From NCBI RefSeq assembly GCF_900258035.1, contig NZ_OGTP01000035.1, positions 1-51,699 of the forward strand: a stretch of DNA of 51,699 nt. Reading direction: 5' to 3'. Made by a program: the position numbers and the translations under genes. This document shows positions 14,532-25,167 of this stretch, in pieces; position 1 is the stretch's first letter, and every line of letters begins with the position of its first letter. Source of the stretch: Caballeronia novacaledonica (lineage in GTDB: Bacteria > Pseudomonadota > Gammaproteobacteria > Burkholderiales > Burkholderiaceae). The notes below the pieces were generated by a model that made no database searches, was not told the origin of the DNA, and saw only the letters and a program-made list of their open reading frames with translations.

Positions 14532-15317
14532 ATGAGTGACATTCTGGATCGCATCATCGCGGTCAAGCGCGAGGAAATTCGCGCCGCCGAACAGAGCGCG
14601 CCGCTCGAAGCGCTGAAGCTCGAAGCCGGCGCGCGCGACCTGCGCGATTTCGTCGGCGCATTGCGGGCGAAACATGCGGCGAATCAGGCGGCGGTCATTG
14701 CCGAGGTCAAGAAAGCGAGCCCGTCGAAAGGCGTGCTGCGTGAGCACTTCGTGCCCGCCGAAATCGCGCGTTCGTACGAAAAAGGCGGCGCCGCCTGCCT
14801 TTCCGTGCTCACCGACGTGCAGTTCTTCAAGGGCAGCGTCGCGTATCTCGAAGAGGCGCGCGCCGCGTGCAGCTTGCCGGTGTTGCGCAAGGACTTCATC
14901 ATCGATCCGTATCAGATCTTGGAAGCACGCGCGATGGGCGCGGACTGCATCCTGCTGATCGCCGCCGCGCTCGAACTCTCGCACATGCAGGATCTCGAAG
15001 CCTACGCGCATTCGCTCGGGCTCGCGGTGCTGGTCGAAGTGCACGACGCCGACGAACTGCGCGACGCGCTCACGCTGAAGACGCCGCTCATCGGCATCAA
15101 CAATCGCAATCTGCGCACGTTCGAGACCACAATCGACACGACCATCGGCATGCTGGAATCGGTGCCGGATGACCGCATCGTCGTGACGGAATCGGGCATT
15201 CTGTCGCGACTCGACGTCGACAGGCTGCGCGCGATGCGCGTGCATACATTCCTCGTCGGCGAGGCGTTCATGCGCGCCGACGATCCCGGCGCGGAACTCG
15301 CGCGCATGTTCTTCTGA
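14532..15317 (+). CDS. trpC: Indole-3-glycerol phosphate synthase
   Basis: This 261-residue TIM-barrel enzyme closes the indole ring by decarboxylation. Signatures: AEVKKASPSKGVL (catalytic lysine), VLTDVQFFKGS, LRKDFIIDPYQI (second lysine), INNRNLRTFE and ESGIL near the C terminus. It is a monofunctional protein without a fused TrpF. trpF, trpB and trpA are not in the window; in this group they are usually elsewhere. Confidence 0.96.
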   Translation: MSDILDRIIAVKREEIRAAEQSAPLEALKLEAGARDLRDFVGALRAKHAANQAAVIAEVKKASPSKGVLREHFVPAEIARSYEKGGAACLSVLTDVQFFKGSVAYLEEARAACSLPVLRKDFIIDPYQILEARAMGADCILLIAAALELSHMQDLEAYAHSLGLAVLVEVHDADELRDALTLKTPLIGINNRNLRTFETTIDTTIGMLESVPDDRIVVTESGILSRLDVDRLRAMRVHTFLVGEAFMRADDPGAELARMFF

Positions 15318-15336
15318 ACTCACCGACAGGAACCGC

Positions 15337-15987
15337 ATGGGCATCGAACGGGAACTCAAACTCGCGCTCGCGCCGTCGCAACACGACGACGTCGCGCGCT
15401 TCTTCGACGAGCGCACCGGCGCGGGCAAGCCGCTCGACCTGGCCAACGTCTATTTCGATACGCCGGACTGCGCGCTCGCGAAAGCGAAGTCCGCGCTGCG
15501 CCTGCGCCGCACGCCGGAACAATGGCTGCAGACGTTCAAGACGCTCGGCAAATCGGTCGCGGGCCTGAGCAACCGTCACGAGTGGGAACTGCCTGTGAAA
15601 GGCGAAGCGCTCGAAATCGAAGCGCTGATCGCCGATTGCGACAACGAAGCCTCGCGCGAAGCGCTGGAACGCGCGGCGCCCGATCTCATCGCGCTGTTCA
15701 AGACCGACTTCAGGCGCATCGTGTGGAACATCGAGCGTGAAGGTTCGCAGATCGAAGTCGCGCTCGATCTCGGCGAGATCACCGCCGAAGTCGACGGCGA
15801 AACGCGTCGCGCGGACATCAGCGAGCTGGAGCTGGAACTGAAATCCGGCGACGAGACCGCGCTTTCGATGCTCGCCGCGGAACTGCGCGGCGCATTTCCC
15901 GAAATCGTCCCCGAGGATCTCAGCAAGGCCCAGCGCGGATATTTCCTGCGCGAACAGCCCGAAAAAGTCCGCAACGTCCGAGCATGA
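15337..15987 (+). CDS. CYTH-domain protein (triphosphate tunnel metalloenzyme)
   Basis: The 216-residue protein begins with the CYTH signature ExExK (Glu4, Glu6, Lys8 in IERELKL). It continues with VYFDTPDCALAKAKSALRLR, LQTFKTLGK and a later ELELELKSGD acidic strand. Members hydrolyse inorganic triphosphate or other triphosphates with a metal ion. It matches the N-terminal domain of YgiF but lacks the C-terminal CHAD domain. The ATG of ung overlaps its stop by 4 bp, so the two are coupled; the functional link is unclear. Confidence 0.85.
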   Translation: MGIERELKLALAPSQHDDVARFFDERTGAGKPLDLANVYFDTPDCALAKAKSALRLRRTPEQWLQTFKTLGKSVAGLSNRHEWELPVKGEALEIEALIADCDNEASREALERAAPDLIALFKTDFRRIVWNIEREGSQIEVALDLGEITAEVDGETRRADISELELELKSGDETALSMLAAELRGAFPEIVPEDLSKAQRGYFLREQPEKVRNVRA

Positions 15988-16763
15988 GCCAACAGCCTTC
16001 CCTTTTTGCGGATAACGAAACCGCGGCTGCGTCGGCTTTCCTGACGCTCGAAAGCCAGTTCGAAGCGCTGCCCGCCGGCTGGCGCACGCATCTGAAGCCG
16101 TTTATCGGCGGCAAGCACTATGCGGCGTTGTGCGCGTTCGTCGATGCCGAGCGCGCCGCCGGCAAGACGGTTTATCCCGCCGATGTCTTTCGCGCGCTGC
16201 GGCTCACGAGTCCCGGCGACGTCAAGGTCGTGATTCTCGGGCAAGACCCCTATCACGGCGAGGACAAGGGCGCGCCGCAGGCGCACGGCCTGGCGTTTTC
16301 GGTGCCCGCGCCGGTGCGTCCGCCGCCGTCGTTGCGCAACATCTTCAAGGAAATTCACGCGAGTTTCGGTTTTCCCGCGCCCGCGCACGGTTGTCTCGAT
16401 TCATGGGCGAAGCAAGGCGTGCTGCTGCTCAACACGTCGCTGACCGTCGAGCGCGACAAAGCCGGCAGTCACGCGAAGCGCGGCTGGGAGCAATGCACCG
16501 ACACGCTGATCCACGAAATGGCGCAGCGTCACGACGGCCTCGTGTTCATGCTGTGGGGCGCGCACGCGCAGGCGAAGCGCGGTTTGATCGAAGGCACGGG
16601 GAAGTCGCATTGCGTGCTGGAAGCGGCGCATCCGTCGCCGTTGTCGGCGTATCGCGGATTTTTCGGCTGCGGACATTTCGCGCGCGCGAACGAATATCTG
16701 ACGCAGCACGGGCGCGCGGCGATCGACTGGCGCTTGCCCGAAGTGCCGGAATTGCTGGCGTAG
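15984..16763 (+). CDS. ung: Uracil-DNA glycosylase
   Basis: This 259-residue family 1 enzyme removes uracil from DNA. The catalytic water-activating motif GQDPYHG is at 87-93 (Asp88), and the C-terminal HPSPLSAYRGFFGCGHF carries the catalytic histidine and minor-groove loop. The N-terminal QQPSLF resembles a sliding-clamp binding peptide, an inference. The gene is followed directly by a bidirectional terminator shared with azoR. Confidence 0.95.
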   Translation: MSQQPSLFADNETAAASAFLTLESQFEALPAGWRTHLKPFIGGKHYAALCAFVDAERAAGKTVYPADVFRALRLTSPGDVKVVILGQDPYHGEDKGAPQAHGLAFSVPAPVRPPPSLRNIFKEIHASFGFPAPAHGCLDSWAKQGVLLLNTSLTVERDKAGSHAKRGWEQCTDTLIHEMAQRHDGLVFMLWGAHAQAKRGLIEGTGKSHCVLEAAHPSPLSAYRGFFGCGHFARANEYLTQHGRAAIDWRLPEVPELLA

Positions 16764-16768
16764 AAAAG

Positions 16769-16794
16769 CAAAAACCCCGCCGCGCGGGGTTTTC
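16769..16794. terminator. Bidirectional intrinsic terminator between ung and azoR
   Basis: AAAACCCCG pairs with CGGGGTTTT around a short loop. The A-run and T-run make it work for ung (plus) and azoR (minus). Confidence 0.85.
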
Positions 16795-16816
16795 GTTGAA
16801 ACAGAAGCACAAGCGC

Positions 16817-17413
16817 TTAGACAGCGGCGATCGCCTCGCGAGCCGATGCCAGCGCCGCGCCAGCCGCGTCCGGACCCATGTTCAGGCCTTCGGCGTAGAT
16901 GAAGCTCACGTCGGTCATGCCGAGGAAACCGAGGAACGTCTTGAGGAACGGCGTCTGCGAATCGTTCGGCGTGCCCGCGTACTTGCCGCCGCGCGCCGAC
17001 ACCACGTACACCTTCTTGCCCTTCACGAGACCTTCCGGACCGTTCGCCGTGTAGGCGAACGTGATGCCGGCACGCGCGATCCAGTCGAAATACGTCTTCA
17101 GTTGCGACGAGATGCCGAAGTTGTACAGCGGCGCCGCGATCACGACGATATCCGCCGCTTGCAACTCGGCGATCAGCGCTTCGCTCTTCGCGTTGATCGC
17201 CGCTTGTTCCGCGTTGCGCTGATCGGCGGGCGTGAAGAACGCGCCGAGCGTGGCGTCGTCGAGGTGCGGCAGGCTGTCGCCCAGCAGATTGCGCACGACG
17301 CGCTTTGCGCCCGGATTGCTTTGTTGCAGTTTCGCGGTCAGTTCGTCGGCGAGCAGCGTCGATTGAGCACCTTGCGAACGGGCGGCGGAGTTGATTTGCA
17401 GAATCGTCGTCAT
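16817..17413 (-). CDS. azoR: FMN-dependent NADH azoreductase
   Basis: The 198-residue flavodoxin-like protein reduces azo dyes and quinones with NADH. The N terminus TTILQINSAARSQGAQS contains the FMN phosphate site; APLYNFGISSQLKTYFDW and SARGGKYAGT are typical for AzoR/AcpD. The length is normal. A 28-bp inverted repeat 100 bp upstream may be a regulator site. No regulator gene is adjacent. Confidence 0.93.
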   Translation of the reverse strand: MTTILQINSAARSQGAQSTLLADELTAKLQQSNPGAKRVVRNLLGDSLPHLDDATLGAFFTPADQRNAEQAAINAKSEALIAELQAADIVVIAAPLYNFGISSQLKTYFDWIARAGITFAYTANGPEGLVKGKKVYVVSARGGKYAGTPNDSQTPFLKTFLGFLGMTDVSFIYAEGLNMGPDAAGAALASAREAIAAV

Positions 17414-17512
17414 GATGGCTTCCTATCTCTGTCAGGTTTCGGGCGCGCTCTGCGTCCGTCAGGTAAGCATTCTTCTCATTTCGACCCTCGGGAAAAAGCC
17501 ATCCGGTCGTGA

Positions 17513-17540
17513 CGGATTGTTGCAACGGTAGAACAATCCG
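17513..17540. repeat. 9-bp perfect inverted repeat upstream of azoR
   Basis: CGGATTGTT (17513-17521) and AACAATCCG (17532-17540) are separated by ten bases. The repeat lies between the M61 peptidase stop (17556) and azoR start (17413), both on the minus strand. No T-run follows, so it is more like an operator for azoR than a terminator for the peptidase gene. Confidence 0.5.
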
Positions 17541-17555
17541 CCGCCGGTGCCGCAA

Positions 17556-19376
17556 TCACCCTTTCAGCCAGCGCTCCCGCCATTGTTTCGACGGCCCGCG
17601 TCCGTCGATGGCCGTCAGCACGTAGCGCGCGGCTTCCGGCCCGTCGAGCCTGACCTCGGTGCGGCGCAGCTCGTCGCGGCGGAACGCGTGCACCTCCACC
17701 TTCGCGCCCGGCAGATAACGCGACATCAGCGCGTCGAGATTGGAGCCGGTCACGCGCAGTCCGTCGATCGCGACGAGCACGTCACCCGCCGACAATCCCG
17801 CCTTCTGCGCCGCGCTGCCTTCATGGACGACGGCCAGCGTACAGTCCGCGCCGCCGCGCACGCGCACACCGAACGAGGGCTTGACCGATGCGCCGTTGCC
17901 CGGCAAATCGGGCGCCATCGCGATGCCGAACGGCTCGAACAGCGTATCGAGCGGCAGATCGCGCGTGCCGCGCACGCCGTCGCGGAAGAGCGAACGCAGG
18001 TCCGCGCCGGTCGCTTCGGCGAAGAGCGCCTCGACGTCCTCCTCCAGAATGCCGCGCGCCTTGCCTTGGTAGAAGTCGCGCCCGTAGCGCTGCCACAGCA
18101 GACGCATCACGTCGTCGAGCGACTTGCGGTTGCCGGTTTGCGCGCGAATCGACAGATCGAACGCCAGCGCGACGAGCGAGCCTTTCTGGTAATAGCTGAC
18201 GATCGCGTTGGACGCGTTTTCGTCGGCGCGGTAGTACTTCACCCACGCATCGAACGAGCTTTGCGCGACGGACTGCTTGAGGCGCCCCGTGCCGCGCAGC
18301 ACGCCGCCGATCGTCTTGCCGAGCAGCGTGAAGTAGTCGCTCGTCGAAATGAGGCCGCTGCGCACGAGCATCAGATCGTCGTAGTAGGACGTGAAGCCTT
18401 CGAAGAGCCACAGCAGCGTCGTGTAATTCTCCTGCGACAGATCGTACGGCGCGAACGCCGCCGGCTTGATGCGCTTAACGTTCCACGTATGGAAGTACTC
18501 ATGGCTGCACAGGCCGAGATAGGTGCGATAACCTTCGGTCGTTTCCGGGCGGCCCTGTACCGGAAGATCGGTGCGATTGCAGATCAGCGCCGTCGATGCG
18601 CGGTGCTCGAGCCCGCCATAGCCGTCACTCACGGCGACGGTCATGAACACATAGCGTTCCACCGGCGCTTTCTTCGTGCGCGGCTCGAAGAGCGCGATCT
18701 GCGCTTCGCATACGCGCTTCAGGTCGGCGGCGAGCCGGTTCATGTCGAGATTGACGACGCGCCCCGAGATCACGATGTCATGCTTCACGCCGTGCGCGGT
18801 GAAGCTGCCGAGCGCGAATTCGCCGAGCGTGACAGGTTGATCGACAAGTTCGTCGTAATTCGCCGCTTCATAGCTGCCGAAGCCGTAGCGCTTCGTGCCG
18901 CGCGCTTCGGCGAGCGCCGTCGCGACGCGCCAGTTGCGATACGCGCCGCCCTGCGGCGGCTCGATATCGACGATGCACCGCGCCGCCGACTGCCCTTCCA
19001 CGGCGAGGAACGTGCTCGTGCCGTTGAAGAACCCGATGGTGTCGTCCAGATGCGCGGCGCGCACGGACATGTCCCACGCGTAGACCTCGTAGCGCAGCGT
19101 GATCGGGCCGTCGACCGGCGCGGCTTGCCACGCGTGCTTGTCGATCTTTTCGATCGCGATCTTGCGGCCCGCCGCGTTGAACGCCTGGAGCGTCACGATA
19201 TTGCGTGCGAATTCGCGGATCATGTAGCTGCCCGGAATCCATACCGGCAACATGAAACGCTGTCCGGCGGGGTCCGGCGCCGCGACGGTGAGCGTCACTT
19301 CGAAGAGATGCGCGGCGGGATTTTTTGGAACGATGCGGTAGCGGACGGGCTGCATCGTTTGCATGAGCGTAGTCAT
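17556..19376 (-). CDS. M61-family metallopeptidase with PDZ domain
   Basis: The 606-residue protein has an N-terminal beta domain, a catalytic M61 (glycyl aminopeptidase-like) domain and a C-terminal PDZ domain. The zinc site HEYFH is at 292-296 in LCSHEYFHTWNVKRIKP, preceded by the family motif GGLEH (254-258). The PDZ part includes KAGLSAGDVLVAIDGLRV. No signal peptide is seen, so it is probably cytoplasmic. I start at MTTLMQTMQPVRY, with AAAGGA upstream; the open frame continues 120 codons upstream without family sense. Confidence 0.88.
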   Translation of the reverse strand: MTTLMQTMQPVRYRIVPKNPAAHLFEVTLTVAAPDPAGQRFMLPVWIPGSYMIREFARNIVTLQAFNAAGRKIAIEKIDKHAWQAAPVDGPITLRYEVYAWDMSVRAAHLDDTIGFFNGTSTFLAVEGQSAARCIVDIEPPQGGAYRNWRVATALAEARGTKRYGFGSYEAANYDELVDQPVTLGEFALGSFTAHGVKHDIVISGRVVNLDMNRLAADLKRVCEAQIALFEPRTKKAPVERYVFMTVAVSDGYGGLEHRASTALICNRTDLPVQGRPETTEGYRTYLGLCSHEYFHTWNVKRIKPAAFAPYDLSQENYTTLLWLFEGFTSYYDDLMLVRSGLISTSDYFTLLGKTIGGVLRGTGRLKQSVAQSSFDAWVKYYRADENASNAIVSYYQKGSLVALAFDLSIRAQTGNRKSLDDVMRLLWQRYGRDFYQGKARGILEEDVEALFAEATGADLRSLFRDGVRGTRDLPLDTLFEPFGIAMAPDLPGNGASVKPSFGVRVRGGADCTLAVVHEGSAAQKAGLSAGDVLVAIDGLRVTGSNLDALMSRYLPGAKVEVHAFRRDELRRTEVRLDGPEAARYVLTAIDGRGPSKQWRERWLKG

Positions 19377-19463
19377 CTCGATGTCCTTTGTTCTTGTTCT
19401 GGGCGCTGGGCCGCGCCCGTCGCCTTGCTTGTTTACGATGCGCTTTCGCAAAAGCAAGACCGT

Positions 19464-19492
19464 AAAAACAGAAGAGGCGCCTGACGCGCCTC
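19464..19492 (-). terminator. Intrinsic terminator of the DsbC-type gene
   Basis: On the minus strand GAGGCGC pairs with GCGCCTC over a five-base loop and is followed by TTCTGTTTTT. It lies just after the stop at 19514. Confidence 0.75.
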
Positions 19493-19513
19493 CCTTCCTC
19501 GTTCGAACCGCGC

Positions 19514-20245
19514 TCAGCGCACGGCGGACAGTTCCTTTTCGAGCCGGTCGGCGGGCACGGCGCCCGGCAGACGCCGGCCATCGGTGAGAAACACGGTCGG
19601 CGTGCCGCTGACGTTCATCGAGCGGCCGAGCTTCAGATTCTTGTCGATGGCGGTCGTATCGCACGATGCGGCCATCGTCGGCGCCTTGCGGTCGAGCATC
19701 CAGCTTTCCCACGCGTTCGCGCGATCCTGCGAGCACCAGATCGACTTCGACTTGGCCGTCGAATCGGGCGAGAGCACGGGGTACAGGAAGGTGTAGACCG
19801 TCACGTTGTCGATCGACTTGAGCGTCGATTCGAGCTGCTTGCAGTACGGGCAGTTCGGATCGGAGAACACCGCGATCTTGCGCTTGCCGTTGCCCTTCAC
19901 GACCTTCACCGCGTTCTCGAACGGCAGTTTCGCGAAGTCGATCTTGTTGGTTTCCGAGAGCCGCGCTTCGGTGAGATTCTTGCTGCTGCGCGTATCGACG
20001 AGATCGCCGATCAGCACGTAGTTGCCGGTCGCATCGCTGTAGACGATCTGCGAGCCGAGATTCACTTCGTAGAGCCCCGGCACGGGCGTCTTCTGAATGC
20101 TTTTGATGGTGGCGTTGCCCATGCGCGATTCGAGCGCCGACTTGATCTTGTCGGTGATTTCATCGGCCTGCGCCGAACCGCCGATGCCGAGCGCGACGAC
20201 GAACGCAGCGGCGGTTGCGAGGGCGATACGAATGGTGGTTTTCAT
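19514..20245 (-). CDS. dsbC: Thiol:disulfide isomerase, DsbC family
   Basis: This 243-residue periplasmic protein repairs wrong disulfides. It has a signal peptide with cleavage after AQA (about residue 28), an N-terminal dimerisation domain with EVNLGSQIVYSDATGNYVLIGDLVD, and a thioredoxin-like domain with active site CPYC (132-135) and cis-proline loop SGTPTVFLTDG. A second cysteine pair follows (WCSQDRA, ASCDT). I chose MKTTIRIALATAAAF because the signal peptide starts there; the open frame extends 94 codons upstream. It lies 49 bp after the UbiH-type gene on the same strand. Confidence 0.88.
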   Translation of the reverse strand: MKTTIRIALATAAAFVVALGIGGSAQADEITDKIKSALESRMGNATIKSIQKTPVPGLYEVNLGSQIVYSDATGNYVLIGDLVDTRSSKNLTEARLSETNKIDFAKLPFENAVKVVKGNGKRKIAVFSDPNCPYCKQLESTLKSIDNVTVYTFLYPVLSPDSTAKSKSIWCSQDRANAWESWMLDRKAPTMAASCDTTAIDKNLKLGRSMNVSGTPTVFLTDGRRLPGAVPADRLEKELSAVR

Positions 20246-20294
20246 GCGGTTTCCTGTATGTCGCGCGGCCTCGCGCGCGCGAAAGTGAGTGAAT

Positions 20295-21467
20295 TCAACC
20301 GAGCGCCGCCGACACCAGCCAGCGCTTGATGAGCGGCTGTGCGCCGACGAATGCCATGCCCGTGTTTCGCACCGCGCGCGCGAGCGTGCCCGGCACGGAA
20401 AAAAGCCGCTGCAGGCCGTCGGTCGCGAACATGAGCTTCTGGATGTCTTCGCGGCGCGCGCGTTCGTAGCGGCGCAGCAAAATCGGATCGCCGAGATCGC
20501 GGAACGACTCTTTGTTCGCGATGACATCCGCGAGCGCGGCCACGTCGCGCAGGCCGAGGTTCATGCCCTGTCCCGCGAGCGGGTGAATCAGATGCGCGGC
20601 ATCGCCCACGAGCGCGACGCGCGGCGCGATCAGCTTGTCGACGGTCTGAAGCCCGAGCGGAAAACCCTGCGCGGGCGTCACGCAATCGAGCGTGCCGAGC
20701 ATGTTTTGCGTCGCCTGTTCGACTTGAGCCGCGAGTTGGGCCGGATCGAGCGCGAGCAGTTCGTCGGCGTGTTCCGTGCGCGCCGACCACACGAGCGAAA
20801 CGTGATCGCCGGGCAACGGCAGGAGCGCGACGATTTCCGTATCGCGGAACCATTGATACGCGGTTTCGCCGTGCGGCCGTTCGGCCCGGAAATTGGCGAC
20901 GACACCCGTCTGCCGATAATCGCGGCGATTCATCTTCGCGCCCATTTGCGCGCGCACCCAGGAATGCGCGCCGTCCGCGCCGACGATCAGATCCGTTTCG
21001 AGCATTTCGCCGCTCGCGAGCGCGACATGCGCTGCGTCGGCCTCGACCGTCATGCCTTGGGCGCGCGATTCGAACCACGAGAGGCTCGGCTGGAAGCGCA
21101 ATGCGGCGTCGAGCGATTGTTCGATCAACGACGATTCCACGATCCACGCGAGCTGCGGCACCGACGCCTGGAACGCCGAAAAGTGGAGTTCCGCGTGGGC
21201 GTCGCCGAAAACACGCATGTCGAACACCGGACCGAGACGCGCACGATCGAGCGCCTGCCAGACGCGCAGCCGCTCCAGCAGCGCCTGCGAGCTCGAGGAC
21301 AGCGCGTAGATGCGCGAATCGAACGCCGCGCCCGGCGGCAGGCCGGCGGCACGCGACGCGACGAGCGCGGTGCGCAGTCCGGATTGCGCGAGCGCGAGCG
21401 CGGCCGTCTTGCCGACGAGCCCGCCGCCAACGACGACAGCGTGAAATCTGAGGGGATGCGGAGTCAT
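20295..21467 (-). CDS. UbiH/UbiF/VisC-family FAD monooxygenase
   Basis: This 390-residue flavin hydroxylase is related to the ubiquinone-ring hydroxylases. The N-terminal FAD site is VVVGGGLVGKTAALALAQSG, the middle motif is IVGADGAHSWVR (DG motif), and the C-terminal FAD motif is LVGDAAHLIHPLAGQGMNLGL. Which ring position it hydroxylates cannot be read from the sequence. The start MTPHPLRFHAVVVGG gives the usual short lead to the first strand. It is divergent from ychF. Confidence 0.85.
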   Translation of the reverse strand: MTPHPLRFHAVVVGGGLVGKTAALALAQSGLRTALVASRAAGLPPGAAFDSRIYALSSSSQALLERLRVWQALDRARLGPVFDMRVFGDAHAELHFSAFQASVPQLAWIVESSLIEQSLDAALRFQPSLSWFESRAQGMTVEADAAHVALASGEMLETDLIVGADGAHSWVRAQMGAKMNRRDYRQTGVVANFRAERPHGETAYQWFRDTEIVALLPLPGDHVSLVWSARTEHADELLALDPAQLAAQVEQATQNMLGTLDCVTPAQGFPLGLQTVDKLIAPRVALVGDAAHLIHPLAGQGMNLGLRDVAALADVIANKESFRDLGDPILLRRYERARREDIQKLMFATDGLQRLFSVPGTLARAVRNTGMAFVGAQPLIKRWLVSAALG

Positions 21468-21667
21468 GCGGGCATTATAGCCGTGGGGTTCGAGCGGGTT
21501 TGCGGGTGGAGGCGGCCGCTTGTGCGCGCTGGCGCGGCGGTACAATAGCAGTTTGCCCGGCCGTCTGACGCGGCCGCAGCGTGGCGGACGGTTCTCGCCC
21601 GCTCTTTGCGCACCATTTTTGACGAAACCCGCGCGGCCCGCGCCGTCTCACCAGTTCGAAGGATCCC

Positions 21668-22762
21668 ATGAGCCTCCAATGCGGCATCGTCGGCTTGCCC
21701 AACGTCGGCAAGTCCACACTTTTCAATGCTTTGACCAAGGCGGGCATCGCCGCCGAGAACTATCCGTTCTGCACGATCGAGCCGAACGTCGGCGTGGTCG
21801 AAGTGCCCGACTCGCGTCTGAACGCGCTCGCCGAGATCGTGAAGCCCGAGCGCATTCTTCCGGCGGTGGTCGAGTTCGTCGATATCGCCGGGCTGGTTGC
21901 GGGCGCGTCGAAGGGTGAAGGCCTCGGCAACCAGTTCCTCGCGAACATCCGCGAGACGGATGCGATCACGCACGTCGTGCGCTGCTTCGAAGACGAGAAC
22001 GTGATTCACGTCGCGGGCAAGATCGACCCGATCGCGGATATCGAAGTCATCAACACCGAACTCGCGCTCGCCGATCTGGCGACGGTCGAGAAGGCGTTCA
22101 CGCGCTATTCGAAGGCGGCGAAATCGGGCAACGACAAGGAAGCGGCGAAGCTCGTCGCCGTGCTCGAGAAGGTGCGCGCGCAACTGGATCAGGCGAAGCC
22201 GGTGCGCGGCCTTTCGCTGACCGAAGAAGAGTTGCTGACCATCAAGCCGCTTTGCCTGATCACGTCGAAGCCGACGATGTACGTCGCGAACGTGAAGGAC
22301 GACGGCTTCGAGAACAACCCGTATCTCGACGCGGTGCGCAAGCACGCGGAAGCGGAGAACGCGCCGGTGGTCGCGGTGTGCGCGGCGATCGAAGCGGAAA
22401 TCGCCGATCTCGACGATGCCGACAAGATCGAATTCCTGACCGACATGGGCATGGACGAGCCGGGTTTGAACCGCGTGATTCGCGCGGGGTTCAAACTGCT
22501 CGGTTTGCATACGTACTTCACGGCGGGCGTGAAGGAAGTGCGCGCGTGGACGATTCATATCGGTGATACGGCGCCTCAGGCCGCTGGCGCGATTCATACG
22601 GATTTCGAGCGCGGCTTCATCCGCGCGCAGACGATTTCGTTCGATGACTACGTTCAGTACAAGGGCGAGCAAGGAGCGAAGGAAGCCGGGAAGATGCGGG
22701 CGGAAGGGAAGGAGTACGTCGTGCACGACGGGGATGTGATGAATTTCTTGTTTAACGTGTAA
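21668..22762 (+). CDS. ychF: Redox-regulated ATPase YchF (OLA1-type)
   Basis: The 364-residue Obg-like P-loop NTPase prefers ATP and binds ribosomes and catalase. G1 is GLPNVGKST (9-17), switch regions include DIAGLVAGASKGEGLGNQFL, and a C-terminal TGS-like domain follows. The RBS is GAAGGA before ATG. A TTGTGC/TACAAT pair at 21520-21546 could be its promoter, though the 15-bp spacer is short. A strong terminator follows the gene. Confidence 0.95.
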   Translation: MSLQCGIVGLPNVGKSTLFNALTKAGIAAENYPFCTIEPNVGVVEVPDSRLNALAEIVKPERILPAVVEFVDIAGLVAGASKGEGLGNQFLANIRETDAITHVVRCFEDENVIHVAGKIDPIADIEVINTELALADLATVEKAFTRYSKAAKSGNDKEAAKLVAVLEKVRAQLDQAKPVRGLSLTEEELLTIKPLCLITSKPTMYVANVKDDGFENNPYLDAVRKHAEAENAPVVAVCAAIEAEIADLDDADKIEFLTDMGMDEPGLNRVIRAGFKLLGLHTYFTAGVKEVRAWTIHIGDTAPQAAGAIHTDFERGFIRAQTISFDDYVQYKGEQGAKEAGKMRAEGKEYVVHDGDVMNFLFNV

Positions 22763-22795
22763 ACGTCAAGAACCGTCAAAGCGGCTTGCCTCAAG

Positions 22796-22832
22796 AAGCG
22801 GAGTACCCGATAAAGGGACTCCGCTTTTTTCT
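22796..22832 (+). terminator. Intrinsic terminator after ychF
   Basis: AAGCGGAGT pairs with ACTCCGCTT, with an inner CCC/GGG, and is followed by TTTTTC. The stem is nine perfect pairs. Confidence 0.85.
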
Positions 22833-22890
22833 TGCGCGGATGAGGCAGCGCAGCGATGCGCGATAAATAACAACAACGAGAGAAAAGAAA

Positions 22891-23211
22891 ATGAAGAGAC
22901 ACGCGTCAACGAGCGTGTTGCGGGCGTTCGCGGTCACTGCGCTGATCGCGGCGAGCGTCGCGTGGACACCCGGTGCCTTCGGCTATCGCGGCGATCAACA
23001 TCAGTACCAGCCGCAACCCGACGAGAGCGACCTCGACAACCACGGCCACTACATCAACCACGACGGCAACGTCGTCCACTCGCCCGCGCACACGCGCTCG
23101 GGCGCCGTCCCCGCAGGAGCAACGGCCCGATGCCGCGACGGTTCATACAGCTTCAGTCGGCATCACAGCGGCACGTGCTCGCGGCACGGCGGCGTCGCGA
23201 GCTGGCAGTGA
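22891..23211 (+). CDS. Small exported DUF3761 protein
   Basis: The 106-residue protein has a signal peptide ending near PGAFG (about residue 30). A mature part follows with HYINHDGNVVHSPAH and a C-terminal ATARCRDGSYSFSRHHSGTCSRHGGVASW segment. Those are the hallmarks of DUF3761, with two cysteines likely to form a disulfide in the periplasm. Function is unknown. It stands alone between ychF and ettA, with GAGAAAAG upstream of ATG. Confidence 0.8.
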   Translation: MKRHASTSVLRAFAVTALIAASVAWTPGAFGYRGDQHQYQPQPDESDLDNHGHYINHDGNVVHSPAHTRSGAVPAGATARCRDGSYSFSRHHSGTCSRHGGVASWQ

Positions 23212-23354
23212 CGAATCGCACCGCGAAGTACAATGCGATTTGATCCCGCCCGCGCCAGGCGCTGCGGCAGGAACGCGCTCAACCGCGCGACCGGACACCC
23301 TCGCGCGCCCACTCGGGCGCGCCGCGTTCATACCCTCAATCACTCACTGACAAC

Positions 23355-25022
<1,668 letters not shown>

Positions 25023-25082
25023 GCGCATACGTCTGATGATTTTCCGCGCGCCAATGCGGGCGCGCGCACCGACGTCAGGCAC

Positions 25083-25125
25083 AAAAGTGGCGACTGTGTA
25101 GGACGCAGTCGCCACTTTCATTTTC
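25083..25125 (+). terminator. Intrinsic terminator after ettA
   Basis: AAAGTGGCGACTG (25084-25096) pairs perfectly with CAGTCGCCACTTT (25106-25118), followed by CATTTT. The stem is thirteen base pairs. Confidence 0.8.
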
Positions 25126-25167
25126 GAGCGGCACTTTTCGATAAGCCGGCACGGGGGACACACTCAG

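Noticed and set aside
17547..19484. 645-codon plus-strand frame antisense to the M61 peptidase
   Set aside because: The minus-strand gene has a zinc site and PDZ domain; the antisense frame has neither motif nor start signal.
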